This document shows positions 46,336 to 56,440 of a stretch of DNA of 64,000 nt, in pieces. The notes under the pieces are model-generated. The model was not told the origin of the DNA. It searched no databases and saw only the letters and a list, made by a program, of their open reading frames with translations. A program made the position numbers and the translations under genes. Source of the DNA: Triticum aestivum. Taxonomy: Eukaryota > Streptophyta > Magnoliopsida > Poales > Poaceae. How positions within the stretch are numbered: position 1 is the first letter of the stretch; each line of letters begins with the position of its first letter. Location of the stretch: NCBI RefSeq assembly GCF_018294505.1, contig NC_057801.1:199830538-199894537 (forward strand), given 5' to 3'.

Positions 46336-48390
46336 TCCACCACCCCTCACAAGCTCGCAACACGCTTCCTCGCTTGCATATTCCTCGGCTATCCTCCCAA
46401 CACCAAAGGTTACCAGTGCTACGATCCCATCTCCCACCGCGTGTTCACCTCGCGACACGTTTACTTTGACGAGAGAGTTTTTCCCTTTCACCAGGTACCA
46501 TCAGCCACGGCATCTTGCCGCCCCCTCCTAGCGTGCTCCAGACCTGGCGTCCTAGCCAAACGAGGGCCACTGTTACAGGCGTGGCCGCCTTGCCACCTTC
46601 CTCGGGCGCGGCCACCTCGCCGGCCCTCTCGCCAGCCTCCTCAGGCGCGACCACCTCGCCAGCCTCCTCAGGTGTGACCGCCTTGTCGCCCACGGGTTCT
46701 TGATCCATGCCAGGCTCAACACCACCTTGGCCCGTTGCTCCCCTGGTGGTGCCCCACCACATGATGACTCGTGCTCACGTCGGTGTACTCCGTCCAAGCA
46801 TGTGCTATCTGCCTGACGAGTACGCATGCACCACGTGGACCTCGTCACCGTCGTCGGTTCCCTCTTCAGCTCGCGCTACTCTTCGTGGCCCTCATTGGCT
46901 CGCCGCAATGCAAGAGGAGGTTGACACATTGCAGCATAACCGCACGTGGCAACTTGTGCCATGCCCCCCTCGCGCCAATGTCATTACTGGCGAATGGGTG
47001 TTCCGTCACAAGACCCGCACCGACGGTTCTCTTGAGCACTACAAAGCGCGATGGGTGGTCTGTGGTTTTCGGCAGCGCGCCGGAGTTGACTTCGTCGACA
47101 CCTTCGCTCCAGTTGTTACACCGGGCATGACGCACGCTGTCCTATAGCTCGTGGTGTCTCGTGCATGGCCTGTGCATTAGTTGGACGTCTCCAACGCATT
47201 TCTTCACGCCCACCTCGCCGAGCAGGTGTTCTGCCAGCAGCCCACTGGATTCGCATCAATGCCACTCATCCGGATCACGTGTACCTACTTTCTCGATCCC
47301 TCTAAGGGCTCAAGAAGGCACCCCGCGTGTGGTACCAGCGCATCGCCGCCTTCCTCCAACAGCTGGTCTTTCGCTCCACCAGCTCCCATGCGTCGTTGTT
47401 CGTCTACCATCAGGGTGTTGCTACTGCATGCCTTTTGCTCTACATTGACGACATCATCCCGATGACATCTTCTACTAAGGTTCTTCACATCTCACTGCTC
47501 GTCTCCGTGATGAGTTTGCCCTCAAGGATCTGGGGCCTCTGCACTACTTCCTCGGCATCGAGGTTGCACGGCGCGCTGGCGGGTTCTTTCTTCATTAGCA
47601 GCGGTATGCTCATGACCTTCTCAAGTGCGCAGGCATGCTTAACTGCAAGCCTTCCCCCATGCATGTCGACGCGAAGGCCAAGCTCTCTACACTTGACGGC
47701 TCGCCTGCGCCGGATGCGGCATTCTACCGCTCCATCGTTGGTGCGTTACAGTACTTGACGCTTACATGCTCGGATCTCCAGTATGACGTGCAGCAGGTGT
47801 GCCTTCACATGCATGCTCCACGTGACTCCCATTGGACCCTGGTGAAGCGGATCCTTGACTACATTAGCGGCACAATAGTTCTTGGGCTCACACTGACGGT
47901 GTCCTCCTCCATCGACCTCGTGGCCTATTCAGACACTGACTAGGTTGGCTATCCGGATACTCGACGCTCTACATCAGGCTACTGCGTCTATCTCGGGTCA
48001 TCATTGATCTCGCGGATATCTAAACGACAACCCACGGTTTCCTGCTCGAGCGCTGAGGCGGAATACCGGGCAGTGGTTAATGCTTTCGCTGAGTGCTCTT
48101 GACTTTATCAACTCCTTCAGGAGTTGCTTTGCGATGTCCATAATGCCATGGTCGTGTACTGCGACAATGTCTCCGCCGTCTACCTATCCACTAACCCTGT
48201 TCATCATCACCGGACGAAGCACATTGAGCTCGACATACACTTTGTTCGTGAGCAGGCTGCACTTGGACGGATCCGCGTTTTGCATGTTCCCACCGCTCAA
48301 CAGTTCGCCGATGTTATGACTAAGGGGCTTCCGAAATCCACCTTCGAGGAGTTTCGGTCAAGTCTCTGCATCGTCGGCGATGTTTTGACT
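46336..48390 (+). pseudogene. Copia-1 reverse transcriptase and RNase H (3' half)
   Basis: Directly after the Copia-2 insertion the frame reads TTPHKLATRFLACIFLGYP, the normal follow-on of the integrase C-terminus left at 9281. The reverse transcriptase starts near 46890 (LAAMQEEVDTLQHNRTW, VFRHKTRTDGSLEHYKARW). The DVSNAFLHA segment is at about 47184, and an LYIDDI catalytic block at about 47440. RNase H runs about 47930-48360 ([25 protein letters not shown]). Multiple stops (for example 47144-47146) and frameshifts show it is decayed. Confidence 0.85.
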
Positions 48391-48400
48391 AGGGGGGGGG

Positions 48401-48576
48401 GGTTGAATGTATATGTACATATAGGTTAGGGTCATGTATTGTCACGCCTTCTTTCTCCTACGTATAGTGTATAGTTTGGGAGACAAGTCGAGGTTGTGCA
48501 CCCTTGTACCAATATATGTGCACTTGCACGTGATCAATGAATTGAGTCGCATGCAATCCAATCTTTACTAACAACA
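48401..48576 (+). repeat. 3' LTR of Copia-1
   Basis: It follows a long G run (48392-48402) that serves as polypurine tract, so the exact first base is blurred. It ends CTAACAACA, and the next five bases, CGTCT, are the target duplication. It is 176 bp, homologous to 6725-6897 with scattered substitutions. Confidence 0.85.
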
Positions 48577-48581
48577 CGTCT

Positions 48582-48894
48582 GGCTGGACGGAGCAGCCTC
48601 TCAAGCGTCGGTCGTTGGCCGCGCCACCAGAAGCCACGGTCGCACGTGAAGATGCCAAGTCCAAGCCGCGCCCGTACGGGAGCGCGCGTGTAGCCATGTC
48701 CCCGTCGCCACGCTCAACCGTCGCATGTCGAAGAGTGCCCTGTATTCCGTGGGCCGGGGCATGCGCCGGAGGACGTCGTTGTGCGGCGCTGCTGTTGGAA
48801 GCCGTCCTCACCCTAGTTGTTCGTGACTTGATTTTGCCGATGGCTACTTCTCATTCCCCCCGTGTTGATCCATCTCTGTTCTTCTCTTCTATTA
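48582..48894. other. Host DNA on the right of the Copia nest
   Basis: This GC-rich stretch continues the sequence interrupted at 6720. No convincing protein is recognised. It may belong to the 5' flank of the minus-strand DUF6598-like gene. Confidence 0.4.
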
Positions 48895-49152
48895 GAGCAT
48901 CTCCAGCCGTTCGGCCCCCTAGGACGCCAAAAAAGCACCGTCTGGGCCGAACCAACGTTTAATTTTGGCGTGGGGGCGATTGTGTCCTCAGTCGTCGCCC
49001 CCAGGTTGCCCCCAAATTGGGGCAAACACGGCACAAACTCGGTGATTTCATTCAAATTTATACAAACACAGCACAAACTCCGCGATTTCATTCAAATTTG
49101 TACGAAAAACAGAAAACAACTACGCCTAGCCTTACTACGCCGCTACCGCCTT

Positions 49153-50175
49153 CTACATGCCGAGGAGCCTGTAGAACCGGGTGTAGTCATCATCGTCGCC
49201 GTCGCCCTGCATCCCGCCGGAGCCGCTGTCGTCCCTGCTGCACCCCTGACCAGGGTCGCCGATGCGCAGGGGGTTGGATGGCCCAGGCGCGTCCTCCTTG
49301 TCGTCCCCATCGAGGACGACGCCGCCGCCCTCATCGTGTCCATGGCGCCGAGCTTTGATCTCCTCGTAGGCCCGGCGCTGGCGCTCCACTTGCTCGCAGA
49401 CATAGTCCGCCTTCGCCCACTTGAGGGAGGTCTCGGCAGCGGCAGCCATCTCCGTGTGCTCCTTCTTGACGGGGAGCAACCCCGGCTCGGTCTTCGGCCA
49501 GACGAGGCGGAGGGAATGAGGGGAGGGGCGGCCGCCCTTGTTGATGACGAGGGTGCCGCTGCGGGTGCGGCGCCCAAGCGGCGTCTCCTACGGCTCCGGC
49601 TTGACGGGGCGGAGCGCCAGCGACTCGGAGGAAAGCGAACCGAAACCCGACGACGAGGAGGTTGCCGCCTTCATTCGCCGCAGCATCCAAGAACTCCCGC
49701 AGCGGCGAGAGAAGGATGGGGGCGCCAGGTACTCGAGGCGCGGCGTGTTGCCGGCCTCAATGTGGTCGAGGACGGCTTCAAGGGTGCGGCCGGGCACGCC
49801 CCACTATTTGCGCCGCCCGTCGGCGTTGAGGCGGACGCGGGGGATGGCGCCGTTTACGGAGGCGACCTGGTCGGCGTGGCTGCGGTCGAAGTACATCGTC
49901 CAAAGCGTGTGGCTGTCGGCGGTGTACCTCGGCTCGTTCGGCTGCGCCTCCAACAGCGCCGAACGGATCCGCGCGATCTTGGCCTGCCGTTCAGCCCCGG
50001 TGGGCACCGGGGGCACCCGAACACCGCCGGCGCTTAGCCTCCATGAGCCCGGCACCTACATGTCCCGGGGCGTCGGGTAGTCGGCCTCGCAGAGGAGGCG
50101 CACCTCGTCCTCGCGCAGATCGCATCGTCTGAAGCCGTTCGTCACCGCGGCGTTGCCTGGGTAACGCTCGGCCAT
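49153..50175 (-). pseudogene. Element A ORF (MAER family), three amber stops
   Basis: The minus-strand frame of 341 codons runs from ATG 50175 (MAERYPGN) to the stop at 49155-49153. It is colinear with the ORF of element C and the N-terminal two thirds of B. Shared blocks are: an N-terminal GF-R-L-E segment; SWRLSAGGVRVPPVP; WGVPGRTLEAVLDHIEAGNTPRLEY; GRRTRSGTLVIN; SLKWAKADYVCEQVERQRRAYEE; and an acidic end DDDDYTRFYRLLGM. In-frame TAG codons lie at 50058-50056, 49806-49804 and 49590-49588. No known domain is recognised. The basic helical block followed by an acidic tail could be nucleic-acid or protein binding, but that is speculation. Confidence 0.7.
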
Positions 50176-50280
50176 TGCTCGTCAGTGGGGGAGAGGGGGA
50201 GAGAGTGGTCTCTATGGTGAGACGAGGCGAGAGAGGTGGCGAGTTGTGGCGACTATGGCGTTCACCTGTGGGGAGGTCGG

Positions 50281-50287
50281 CTTTATA
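50281..50287 (-). promoter_or_regulatory. TATA box of element A ORF
   Basis: Minus-strand TATAAAG, in CGGCTATAAAGCC, lies about 110 nt upstream of ATG 50175. B and C have boxes at matching positions. Confidence 0.65.
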
Positions 50288-50381
50288 GCCGAAGCGGGGC
50301 AGTGAGAAGCTGCCCGCCGGGTGCCGCGTGGTGGGAGCAGGCAGGACGCGCGTCGCGCTACATTCACTGCGCCGCCCATGA

Positions 50382-50436
50382 GGCATCAATGGAAGGCTGA
50401 CCGGCGCGGTAGCGCGGCAGCCTTGGCATTGATTCC
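50382..50436. repeat. Hairpin upstream of element A promoter
   Basis: GGCATCAATGGAAGGCTG and CAGCCTTGGCATTGATTCC pair with two mismatches and one bulge around an 18-nt loop. It is the counterpart of the perfect hairpin in element B. Confidence 0.75.
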
Positions 50437-50688
50437 CACCGTAACCAAGGCGATGAGGATGACGAAGCGGCGTGTCGCTGACTCGGCAGGCCCATTCCCG
50501 TTCGCGCCAAAATCAGTTTCTCTGGCGTCCCAGGGGCCCCTGCGCCGGGTTCGGCCTGGGTCCGCTGACGCCAGTTTCGGGCCTAACCGGCGAAAAATAG
50601 GCTCGTGGGAGTGACTGGACCGAATTTTCAACGCTGGCGCTAAAAAATGACCTGGGGCCTGTTGGGGGCGTGGCTGAAGATGCTCTTA

Positions 50689-51012
50689 CGTGCGATGAAA
50701 TCCAATGGAAGAGGATGTCAAGAGACTCGTCGTGCCAGGGCTGCAGCCGCCTCAGACTGGTGCAGGAGGTCGAGGCTGCGGGACCACGTGCCGGTTGGAG
50801 ACATGCGCGCCCCACCGCTCTGCAGGGTAAGGCCTGCTCGCGCCACGCGCCGGAGGGTGTGGCCTACCGCGGATGAGCCCCGCCGTGAAATCGCTCCGCA
50901 AGATAGCGTGCTGGTAACGTGTTAAAGTTTTATAAAAAAAAGAATGATGGAACAACACTTGATTTCATTGATGAGTGTGGTATACTTCCTTCTCTCCGAT
51001 TCAATAGGCGTG
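50689..51012. other. Unassigned DNA between element A and a MITE
   Basis: It is GC-rich to about 50930, then AT-rich with an A run. A plus-strand frame of about 90 codons (50647-50925) starts inside element A, so it is not called as a gene. Confidence 0.35.
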
Positions 51013-51194
51013 TACTCTCTCCGTCCGAAAATACTTGTCATCAAAATGAATAAAAAGGGATAGAATTGTCATCAAAAGGGAGATGACAAGTCTATCCAGA
51101 TGACAAGTCTATCCTTTTTATCCATTTTGATGACAAGTATTTAGATACATCCCTTTTTATCTATTTTGGTGACTATTTTCGGACGGAGAGAGTA
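51013..51194. mobile_element. Stowaway MITE
   Basis: TACTCTCTCCGTCCGAAAATA at the left and the inverse ATTTTCGGACGGAGAGAGTA at the right, with TA borders, define a 182-bp Stowaway. An internal CTTGTCATC/GATGACAAG word is repeated, indicating an internal duplication. Confidence 0.88.
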
Positions 51195-51256
51195 TCAAAA
51201 ATTTCAGATTTTCATTATACTACGCTTATTTTACAATGCACCATGCAAGTCCAATG

Positions 51257-51480
51257 AGAGCAAGTACAATAGTGGGCTTATAGCCTGCTTACATGGCAAT
51301 TTTGCCTATGTGGAGGAGAGAGACATGAAAAAGTGAGGGGAGTGGACTCTCATGCAAGAGTCTAGCTATATGCGCGCTCCTAAGTAGATACAATAAATGT
51401 GAAGAAAGAGATAAAGAGAAGGTGGAGAGAAGTAGTACTCTTATAATCAACCTTATAACTAACTTTATTGTATGAGTGGC
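51257..51480. mobile_element. Candidate MITE of uncertain class
   Basis: GAGCAAGTACAATAG at the left and CTTTATTGTATGAGTGG at the right are imperfect inverse ends, with TTATA words inside both. No clear target duplication was found. Confidence 0.35.
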
Positions 51481-51879
51481 TATAAGTGAGGACTATATAT
51501 GACATGGCAATATCATATAGCCAGCAGTTGTCTATATTATTAACCATACTCTCTCTGTTCGAAAATATTTTAGGGTTTGTCCAGGGCACATCTAGGTGTA
51601 TCTTAGTTATTGCACATCTAAGTGACTCAAACAAGCATAAAAACGTAAAAAAAATACGCACACAAATCTTCATATATGGTCAGTGACATAAGACTTAGAT
51701 GTACAATACTAATGGGAGGGGGGAATGTTTAGATTGGTTGGAAGTTTACTTGACATGTACGTAGCGGCATCATAGGTTTAGCATTTTCGTTTCATATTTG
51801 AGCTCTCTAAATCGGAAAGAAGGGAGTATATACAACTGAAAGGGACGTCGGTTAAATGTACAGAGAAAGAAAGAGGGAA
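51481..51879. other. Intergenic DNA with a possible Stowaway remnant
   Basis: TACTCTCTCTGTTCGAAAAT at about 51547 and AATCGGAAAGAAGGGAGTA near 51810-51828 look like diverged Stowaway ends. They may or may not belong to one element. No gene is seen. Confidence 0.3.
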
Positions 51880-51963
51880 AGGGCGCGTCTGTTGGGGATC
51901 GATATCTCCAACAATGTGAACAATGGTGTCCTCTCTCGCCTCCGTGGACGGATCCCTCCCTTA
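51880..51963 (+). pseudogene. LINE reverse transcriptase, first piece
   Basis: It reads NNVNNGVLSRLRGRIPP just before the Tourist insertion. This is the segment that precedes the F/YADD catalytic block in plant LINEs, and it continues at 53394 with RISTYADDVV. The 5' limit is uncertain. Confidence 0.6.
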
Positions 51964-52219
51964 GGTTGTGTTCGGTTGAGAGGGATTTGAAGGGGTTTTG
52001 GCAGGGATTGAAGAGGATTTAATCCCCTACAATTCAAACCCCTCAAATCCCGTCCAATCATCTTTTGGAGGGGTGTAACTAGAGGTGCAGAGCAGCGCCC
52101 AATTCACCCCGTTTCGTAGGCAAAATAGGTTTAGGCTAGTTATAATTGCCCCTCTCAGATTTTATTCAATTTAAACTAATCCTCTGTTTATACATCCCTA
52201 GGTGTAACCCAACAAGGCC
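51964..52219. mobile_element. Tourist MITE in the LINE
   Basis: It is flanked by TTA at 51961-51963 and 52220-52222. GGTTGTGTTCGGTT at the left and the inverse of AACCCAACAAGGCC at the right form imperfect TIRs. It is 256 bp and non-coding. Its right TTA is also the left duplication of element D. Confidence 0.75.
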
Positions 52220-52222
52220 TTA

Positions 52223-53390
52223 GAGCATCTCTAACAGAATCCTCATATCGTGAACATGTAAAGTGAGTTTACAGTTCGCGGAATGCCTCGGATATGGCCA
52301 AAAACATCTGTGGCAGAACATAAACTGAAAGTGAATGTATACATTTTGAAATCAAAACTTTGTGGAAAAAATCAAATGACTTCAGTAGAACTAGTAGTGT
52401 TCACAGTTCTTGATCATCATACATATTTCATACATAGCCTATTTGCACAAAATAATTCGGAGGAGAGGCGACCACCGTAAACCCTACTGCCAAATAGCCA
52501 TCCAAGTGCCGTGGCGACGTTGCGGCGACGGACATCATCAGTCATCGTCATCAGAGATGCGGTCGACGTAGATGTCGTCCTGTGCCTTGGCTTCGCAGCG
52601 CCATGCTTCCAAGTTGTCGTCGAACTCCTACGCGTTCACAAGCCCCTGCTCGAGGAGGACTGCATCGAGGTCGGCTTCCCGTCGACGACGCTGCTCTGCC
52701 TCCTCCTCCTCCCACACACTACGCACAATGATGGCGGACTCAAAGACGTCCGCCTCCGCCGAGGGAGGAAATCCTTCGGCCCGATGACGCCACCGCCACA
52801 ACGCTCCGGCTCCGCATCCAGCTCCCTCTTCACCGCACGAAGCGGCGGGAGCTCCTCCGGCTCCCCTTTCACCGGTGCGAGGGGCGCATGGGAGCTCAAC
52901 CCCTTGGTGGAGCTGCCCGCGCCGGAGGTCAACTGCGCCTGTATGCGGTCGTACTCCTCTGCCTCATGGCGGAGGAGCGACGGCGGTGGCTCTAGGCCGC
53001 GGTTCGTGTACTTCTGGGCGGCTTGCTTCCTCATGGCGTCGGCTTTGACACACCGCTGCCGCTCGGGGTAGTCGCTACCGCCGGAGCGGCGGCCCAAGCT
53101 CCACATCCCGCGCCACATGGTGGAGTGCGGCGGCGGATTGGAGTAACCGGCGGCGAGAAATCGAAATGGGAGAGGGGGGACTGTGGTGGCGCGGGGATAG
53201 GGTTTGGCCCCGTATACTCGTCGCGAACCCGTAGTTATACTGCGCGAGGGGGGTGGTTCCGGGCCACTATAAAATAATTTACGAGCCGGGTGACTATATG
53301 GGCTCTGGTCTGGCCTAAAAAAGGGCCAAACCCGTATAATCGCCGGGTTTTTACAGTCTGTGTTTTTTAAGGACTCTGTTAGAGATGCTC
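52223..53390 (-). mobile_element. Element D: ORF-bearing short TIR element
   Basis: TTA duplications lie at 52220-52222 and 53391-53393. The left end GAGCATCTCTAACAGAATCC matches the inverse of the right end (GAGCATCTCTAACAGAGTCC) in 19 of 20 positions. The 1,168-bp element carries one ORF on the minus strand, of a different family from A, B and C. Confidence 0.85.
52542..53118 (-). pseudogene. Element D ORF, one frameshift and one amber stop
   Basis: It starts at minus-strand ATG 53118 (MWRGMWSLGRRSGGSDYPERQR). It has a basic helical segment (ADAMRKQAAQKYTNRGLEPPPSLLRHEAEEYDRI, read in overlapping blocks), a Pro/Glu linker (VKGEPEELPPLRAVKREL), and in a second frame after about 52745 an acidic helical end (SVWEEEEAEQRRRREADLD, NLEAWRCEAKAQDDIY) closing at 52542. 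A TAG lies in the word NA-EFDDN. No known domain is recognised. The design (basic middle, acidic end) is like that of the MAER ORFs but the sequence is not obviously homologous. Confidence 0.55.
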
Positions 53391-53393
53391 TTA

Positions 53394-53550
53394 CGCATCT
53401 CTACCTATGCGGATGACGTGGTTGTTTTCCTCAACCCCGTCAAGTCAGAGCTTTGAGCCGTTCAAAGTACCCTGGAGAATTTCAGGGAGGTCCCTATCTG
53501 CTGCGAGCAGCTTGATGAGATGGATACTGCCAGCCCCCTCGATGCCCTTA
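53394..53550 (+). pseudogene. LINE reverse transcriptase catalytic block
   Basis: It begins RISTYADDVVVFLNPVKSEL, with the YADD catalytic motif of non-LTR reverse transcriptases. A TGA follows at about 53454, so the copy is broken. It is cut by element E at 53551. Confidence 0.82.
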
Positions 53551-54770
53551 GAGCATTACTAGTAGAGCCCTCAAACCCTCAAACCTCTAAAAATAACTGC
53601 TTTTTTACAGTTTTCGTCGAAAAAAGCCATAGACTAGAACCCCTTAACCCTCAAATCCTCAAAAAAATTTAAAGATCCAACCCTCAAAACCTCTCCCAAC
53701 CTTCAAAAGTAAGGGCTGGGGAGCAAAACATACCCCAACCCTCATTTGGCGGTTATCCTCGCGCGGGAGGGAAAAATCCTCCCAACTCCCGCGCCCACGC
53801 CCACGACCGCCGCTGCTAGTCGCACCCGTCGCTGGCGGCCGCCCTGTCGACCTCCCGCGCGCCCGCGCCCGCCCCGCCCCTAGCCGCCGGCCTATCCTCC
53901 ACCTCCTCCCGGCCGTGGCNNNNNNNNNNNNNNNNNNNNNNNNNNNNNNNNNNNNNNNNNNNNNNNNNNNNNNNNNNNNNNNNNNNNNNNNNNNNNNNNN
54001 NNNNNNNNNNNNNNNNNNNNNNNNNNNNNNNNNNNNNNNNNNNNNNNNNNNNNNNNNNNNNNNNNNNNNNNNNNNNNNNNNNNNNNNNNNNNNNNNNNNN
54101 NNNNNNNNNNNNNNNNNNNNNNNNNNNNNNNNNNNNNNNNNNNNNNNNNNNNNNNNNNNNNNNNNNNNNNNNNNNNNNNNNNNNNNNNNNNNNNNNNNNN
54201 NNNNNNNNNNNNNNNNNNNNNNNNNNNNNNNNNNNNNNNNNNNNNNNNNNNNNNNNNNNNNNNNNNNNNNNNNNNNNNNNNNNNNNNNNNNNNNNNNNNN
54301 NNNNNNNNNNNNNNNNNNNNNNNNNNNNNNNNNNNNNNNNNNNNNNNNNNNNNNNNNNNNNNNNNNNNNNNNNNNNNNNNNNNNNNNNNNNNNNNNNNNN
54401 NNNNNNNNNNNNNNNNNNNNNNNNNNNNNNNNNNNNNNNNNNNNNNNNNNNNNNNNNNNNNNNNNNNNNNNNNNNNNNNNNNNNNNNNNNNNNNNNNNNN
54501 NNNNNNNNNNNNNNNNNNNNNNNNNNNNNNNNNNNNNNNNNNNNNNNNNNNNNNNNNNNNNNNNCTCCGCTCGTCGTGCACGAGGTGCTCGACAGTATGC
54601 CCGCAACGACAACGTCGTTCATGGGGAATATTCGGTTATAAGGGTTGGGTTTGAGGGTTCTAATCTTTGCCCCTGTTTTTCAACCCGTAAAAGAGCACAA
54701 AAAGACCATTTTTGGACCCTTAAAACGCTAGTGAGGGTTTGAGGGTTTGAGGGTTCTACTAGTAATGCTC
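53551..54770. mobile_element. Element E: TIR element containing an assembly gap
   Basis: TTA duplications lie at 53548-53550 and 54771-54773. The ends GAGCATTACTAGTAGA and the inverse of TCTACTAGTAATGCTC are identical, and the match continues through CCCTCAAACCCTC (29 of 30 with one change). The left part is GC-rich near the gap. No ORF can be judged because 645 bases are N. Confidence 0.85.
53920..54564. other. Assembly gap (645 N) inside element E
   Basis: It is a run of N. Open frames spanning it have no meaning. Confidence 1.
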
Positions 54771-54773
54771 TTA

Positions 54774-55092
54774 TCCCGTCCTTGCCTTGCAAGTTTCCTT
54801 GCTTTGCCACTGTCCCTGTGTAGGCCACGGAAGATTGGCTTTTGGCCTCTCCTGGACAAGCTTCGCGCCAGGCTAGCCTTTTGGAAGCTTATGCTATTTT
54901 CTGTGGCGGGAAGATTGGTCTTGCTTAACTCTGTTATCTCTTCCTTTGCCGCCTACTGGCTCTCCACAATTGACCTGCCTTGTTGGGTGCGCACAAGATC
55001 GGCCGCATTCAGCGCGCCTGGCTCTGGCGTGGGGCTGAAGGTTGCCACAGTGGGAACTGTAAGGTGGCGTGGACCAAAATTTGCCGTCCTAA
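54774..55092 (+). pseudogene. LINE ORF2, region after the reverse transcriptase
   Basis: It reads RPRKIGFWPLLDKLRARLAFWK, then LFSVAGRLVLLNSVISSFAAYWLS and IDLPCWV, followed in another frame by KIGRIQRAWLWRG and KVAWTKICRPK. This is the standard thumb-to-zinc-region part of plant LINE ORF2. Small frameshifts are present. It stops at the TAA duplication of element B. Confidence 0.85.
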
Positions 55093-55367
55093 GGGCATCT
55101 CCAGCCGTTGGCCCCCCAGGGGGCGTCTAAAAGCGCCGCCTGGGGGTGAGCCGGCGCAAAAAACGGCCCTGGGGGCGAGTCGGTCCCCAGCCGTCGGCCC
55201 CCAGGGCCGCCCCCAGGCGCGTATTAAAAAAAAGAAGGGCCGTTCGGCGAAGTTATGATAAAAAGTAGTTAAATTTCGGCTAAACATGGCAAATTTCGGC
55301 GAAATTCGCGCATTTTCATTACATTAACCTAATCTAAAAAAGAAAAGGGCTGAAGTCATCGCCGCCG

Positions 55368-56255
55368 TCACCGCATCATCATCGTCGGCCTTCTCCTCCT
55401 TGACGCGGGCGCCCCTGCTGGACCCGGCGTTGCCATGACGGACTGGCGGCGGCGCGTGGTCGTTGTCATCGCTGTCGCATAGGACGACGACCCCGTCTTC
55501 ATCGCAGCCGCGTCGGTGCTCCTCGAAGCTGCGCAGGGCGACCCCGTCTTTGGCTTGATGAAGCGTGGAGGAGCCGACGAGGAGGAGGCGCGCCGGCCGC
55601 CCTCGTTGATGACGATGCCGGTGCTGCGAGTGCGCCGGCCGAGCGGCGACTCCGCCGCGGGCTCGGCCTTGACGCCGAGCAGGGCCGGAGTGCCGGAGGA
55701 GTGAGATGAGGATCGGGAGGAGGAAGAGGAGGAGGAGGACCCGAACCTCCTTGGCGCCCATGGCCCGACGCGTTGGTGCTGCGCCGGGGGGTACGCCAAC
55801 GGCGGGTCATTGCCGCCCTTGAGGTACGTGAGCACGCCCTCGAGTGTGCGGTCGGGGACGCCCCACCAGAGGTGGCGCCCCTCGATGTTCTGCCGGCCGC
55901 CGACCACCGGCGCGCCGTTGGTGGACACCAATCGCTGCTGCTGGCGGCGCTCGAAATACGCCGCCCAGGCCGCGTGGTTGTCGGCGGCGTACTGTGGGAG
56001 GGAGAGTTGGGCGTCGGTGAGGGACGCGCGCACGATCTCGACCTCCTCGGCGAAGTACTTCGGCTTCGCCACGGCGTCGGGCAACGGGGGAATGGGCACT
56101 CCCCCGGCGCTGAGTCTCCACCCCGTTGGCCCGGCGCGCATGTCCGGCGGCGCCGGGATGTTCGCCTGGAACAGGAGCCAGGACTCCTGTTCGCGGAGCG
56201 AACGGCGGCCGAAGCCGTTGGCCGCCGCCTCGTCTCCGGGGAAGCGTTCTGCCAT
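55368..56255 (-). pseudogene. Element B ORF (MAER family), internal deletion and frameshift
   Basis: It starts at minus-strand ATG 56255 (MAERFPGDEAAANGFGRRSL). Shared blocks with A and C: GWRLSAGGVPIPPLP, WWGVPDRTLEGVLTYLKGGNDPPLAYP, and SPLGRRTRSTGIVINEGG. B adds a serine run (about 55725). After KPKTGS near 55550 the helical block found in A and C is deleted and the frame is lost. The matching end (EEHRRGCDEDGVVVL, DDDD) continues in another frame to about 55330. No in-frame stop precedes the shift. Confidence 0.68.
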
Positions 56256-56356
56256 GGCGACGGCGGGGCTGGGCGGGCTCGGGAGAGGTAGAGGGAGGGG
56301 CTGGACGGCGGCGAGGGGCGGGGCTGGTGTGGGCACAGGCGAGTGGAGGCCGCCGG

Positions 56357-56364
56357 CTTTTATA
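56357..56364 (-). promoter_or_regulatory. TATA box of element B ORF
   Basis: Minus-strand TATAAAAG lies about 105 nt upstream of ATG 56255, as in A and C. Confidence 0.68.
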
Positions 56365-56440
56365 GCAGGGCCGCGCCCGTGTGCACGCGTGCGAGGGAGG
56401 GGAGGCGTCGGCGCGCCGTCCCATGAAACGCCGCCCGTGA

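Larger units (their letters stand above)
6725..48576 (+). mobile_element. Copia-1: outermost LTR retrotransposon of a four-deep nest
   Basis: The LTRs at 6725-6897 and 48401-48576 are clearly homologous. They share GTATAGTTTGGGAGACAAG-type and TGCACTTGCACGTGA words and the same 3' end. The flanks are CGCCT (6720-6724) and CGTCT (48577-48581), a 5-bp duplication with one change. A TGGTATCAG primer binding site follows the left LTR directly, and a run of G precedes the right LTR as polypurine tract. Its protease and integrase half (about 8190-9281) and its reverse transcriptase and RNase H half (46336-48390) are separated by Copia-2. With its own sequence only (Copia-2 and one TCCAC copy removed) the element is about 4.8 kb, short because gag is largely missing. 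Confidence 0.9.
48895..50685 (-). mobile_element. Element A: ORF-bearing short Harbinger-like element
   Basis: TTA duplications lie at 48892-48894 and 50686-50688. The left end GAGCATCTCCAGCC matches the inverse of the right end (GAGCATCTTCAGCC) in 13 of 14 positions. The 1,791-bp element holds no transposase. It holds one ORF on the minus strand with a TATA box and an upstream hairpin, colinear with elements B and C. A 3-bp TTA/TAA duplication suggests PIF/Harbinger; the superfamily is inferred from this only. Confidence 0.8.

Noticed and set aside
48862..50037. A 391-codon plus-strand frame in element A
   Set aside because: It is the antisense of the MAER ORF. The minus strand shows homology to B and C, a TATA box and a proper start; the plus strand does not.
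53659..54742. Open frames across the second gap
   Set aside because: They run through 645 N and have no supported sequence in the middle.
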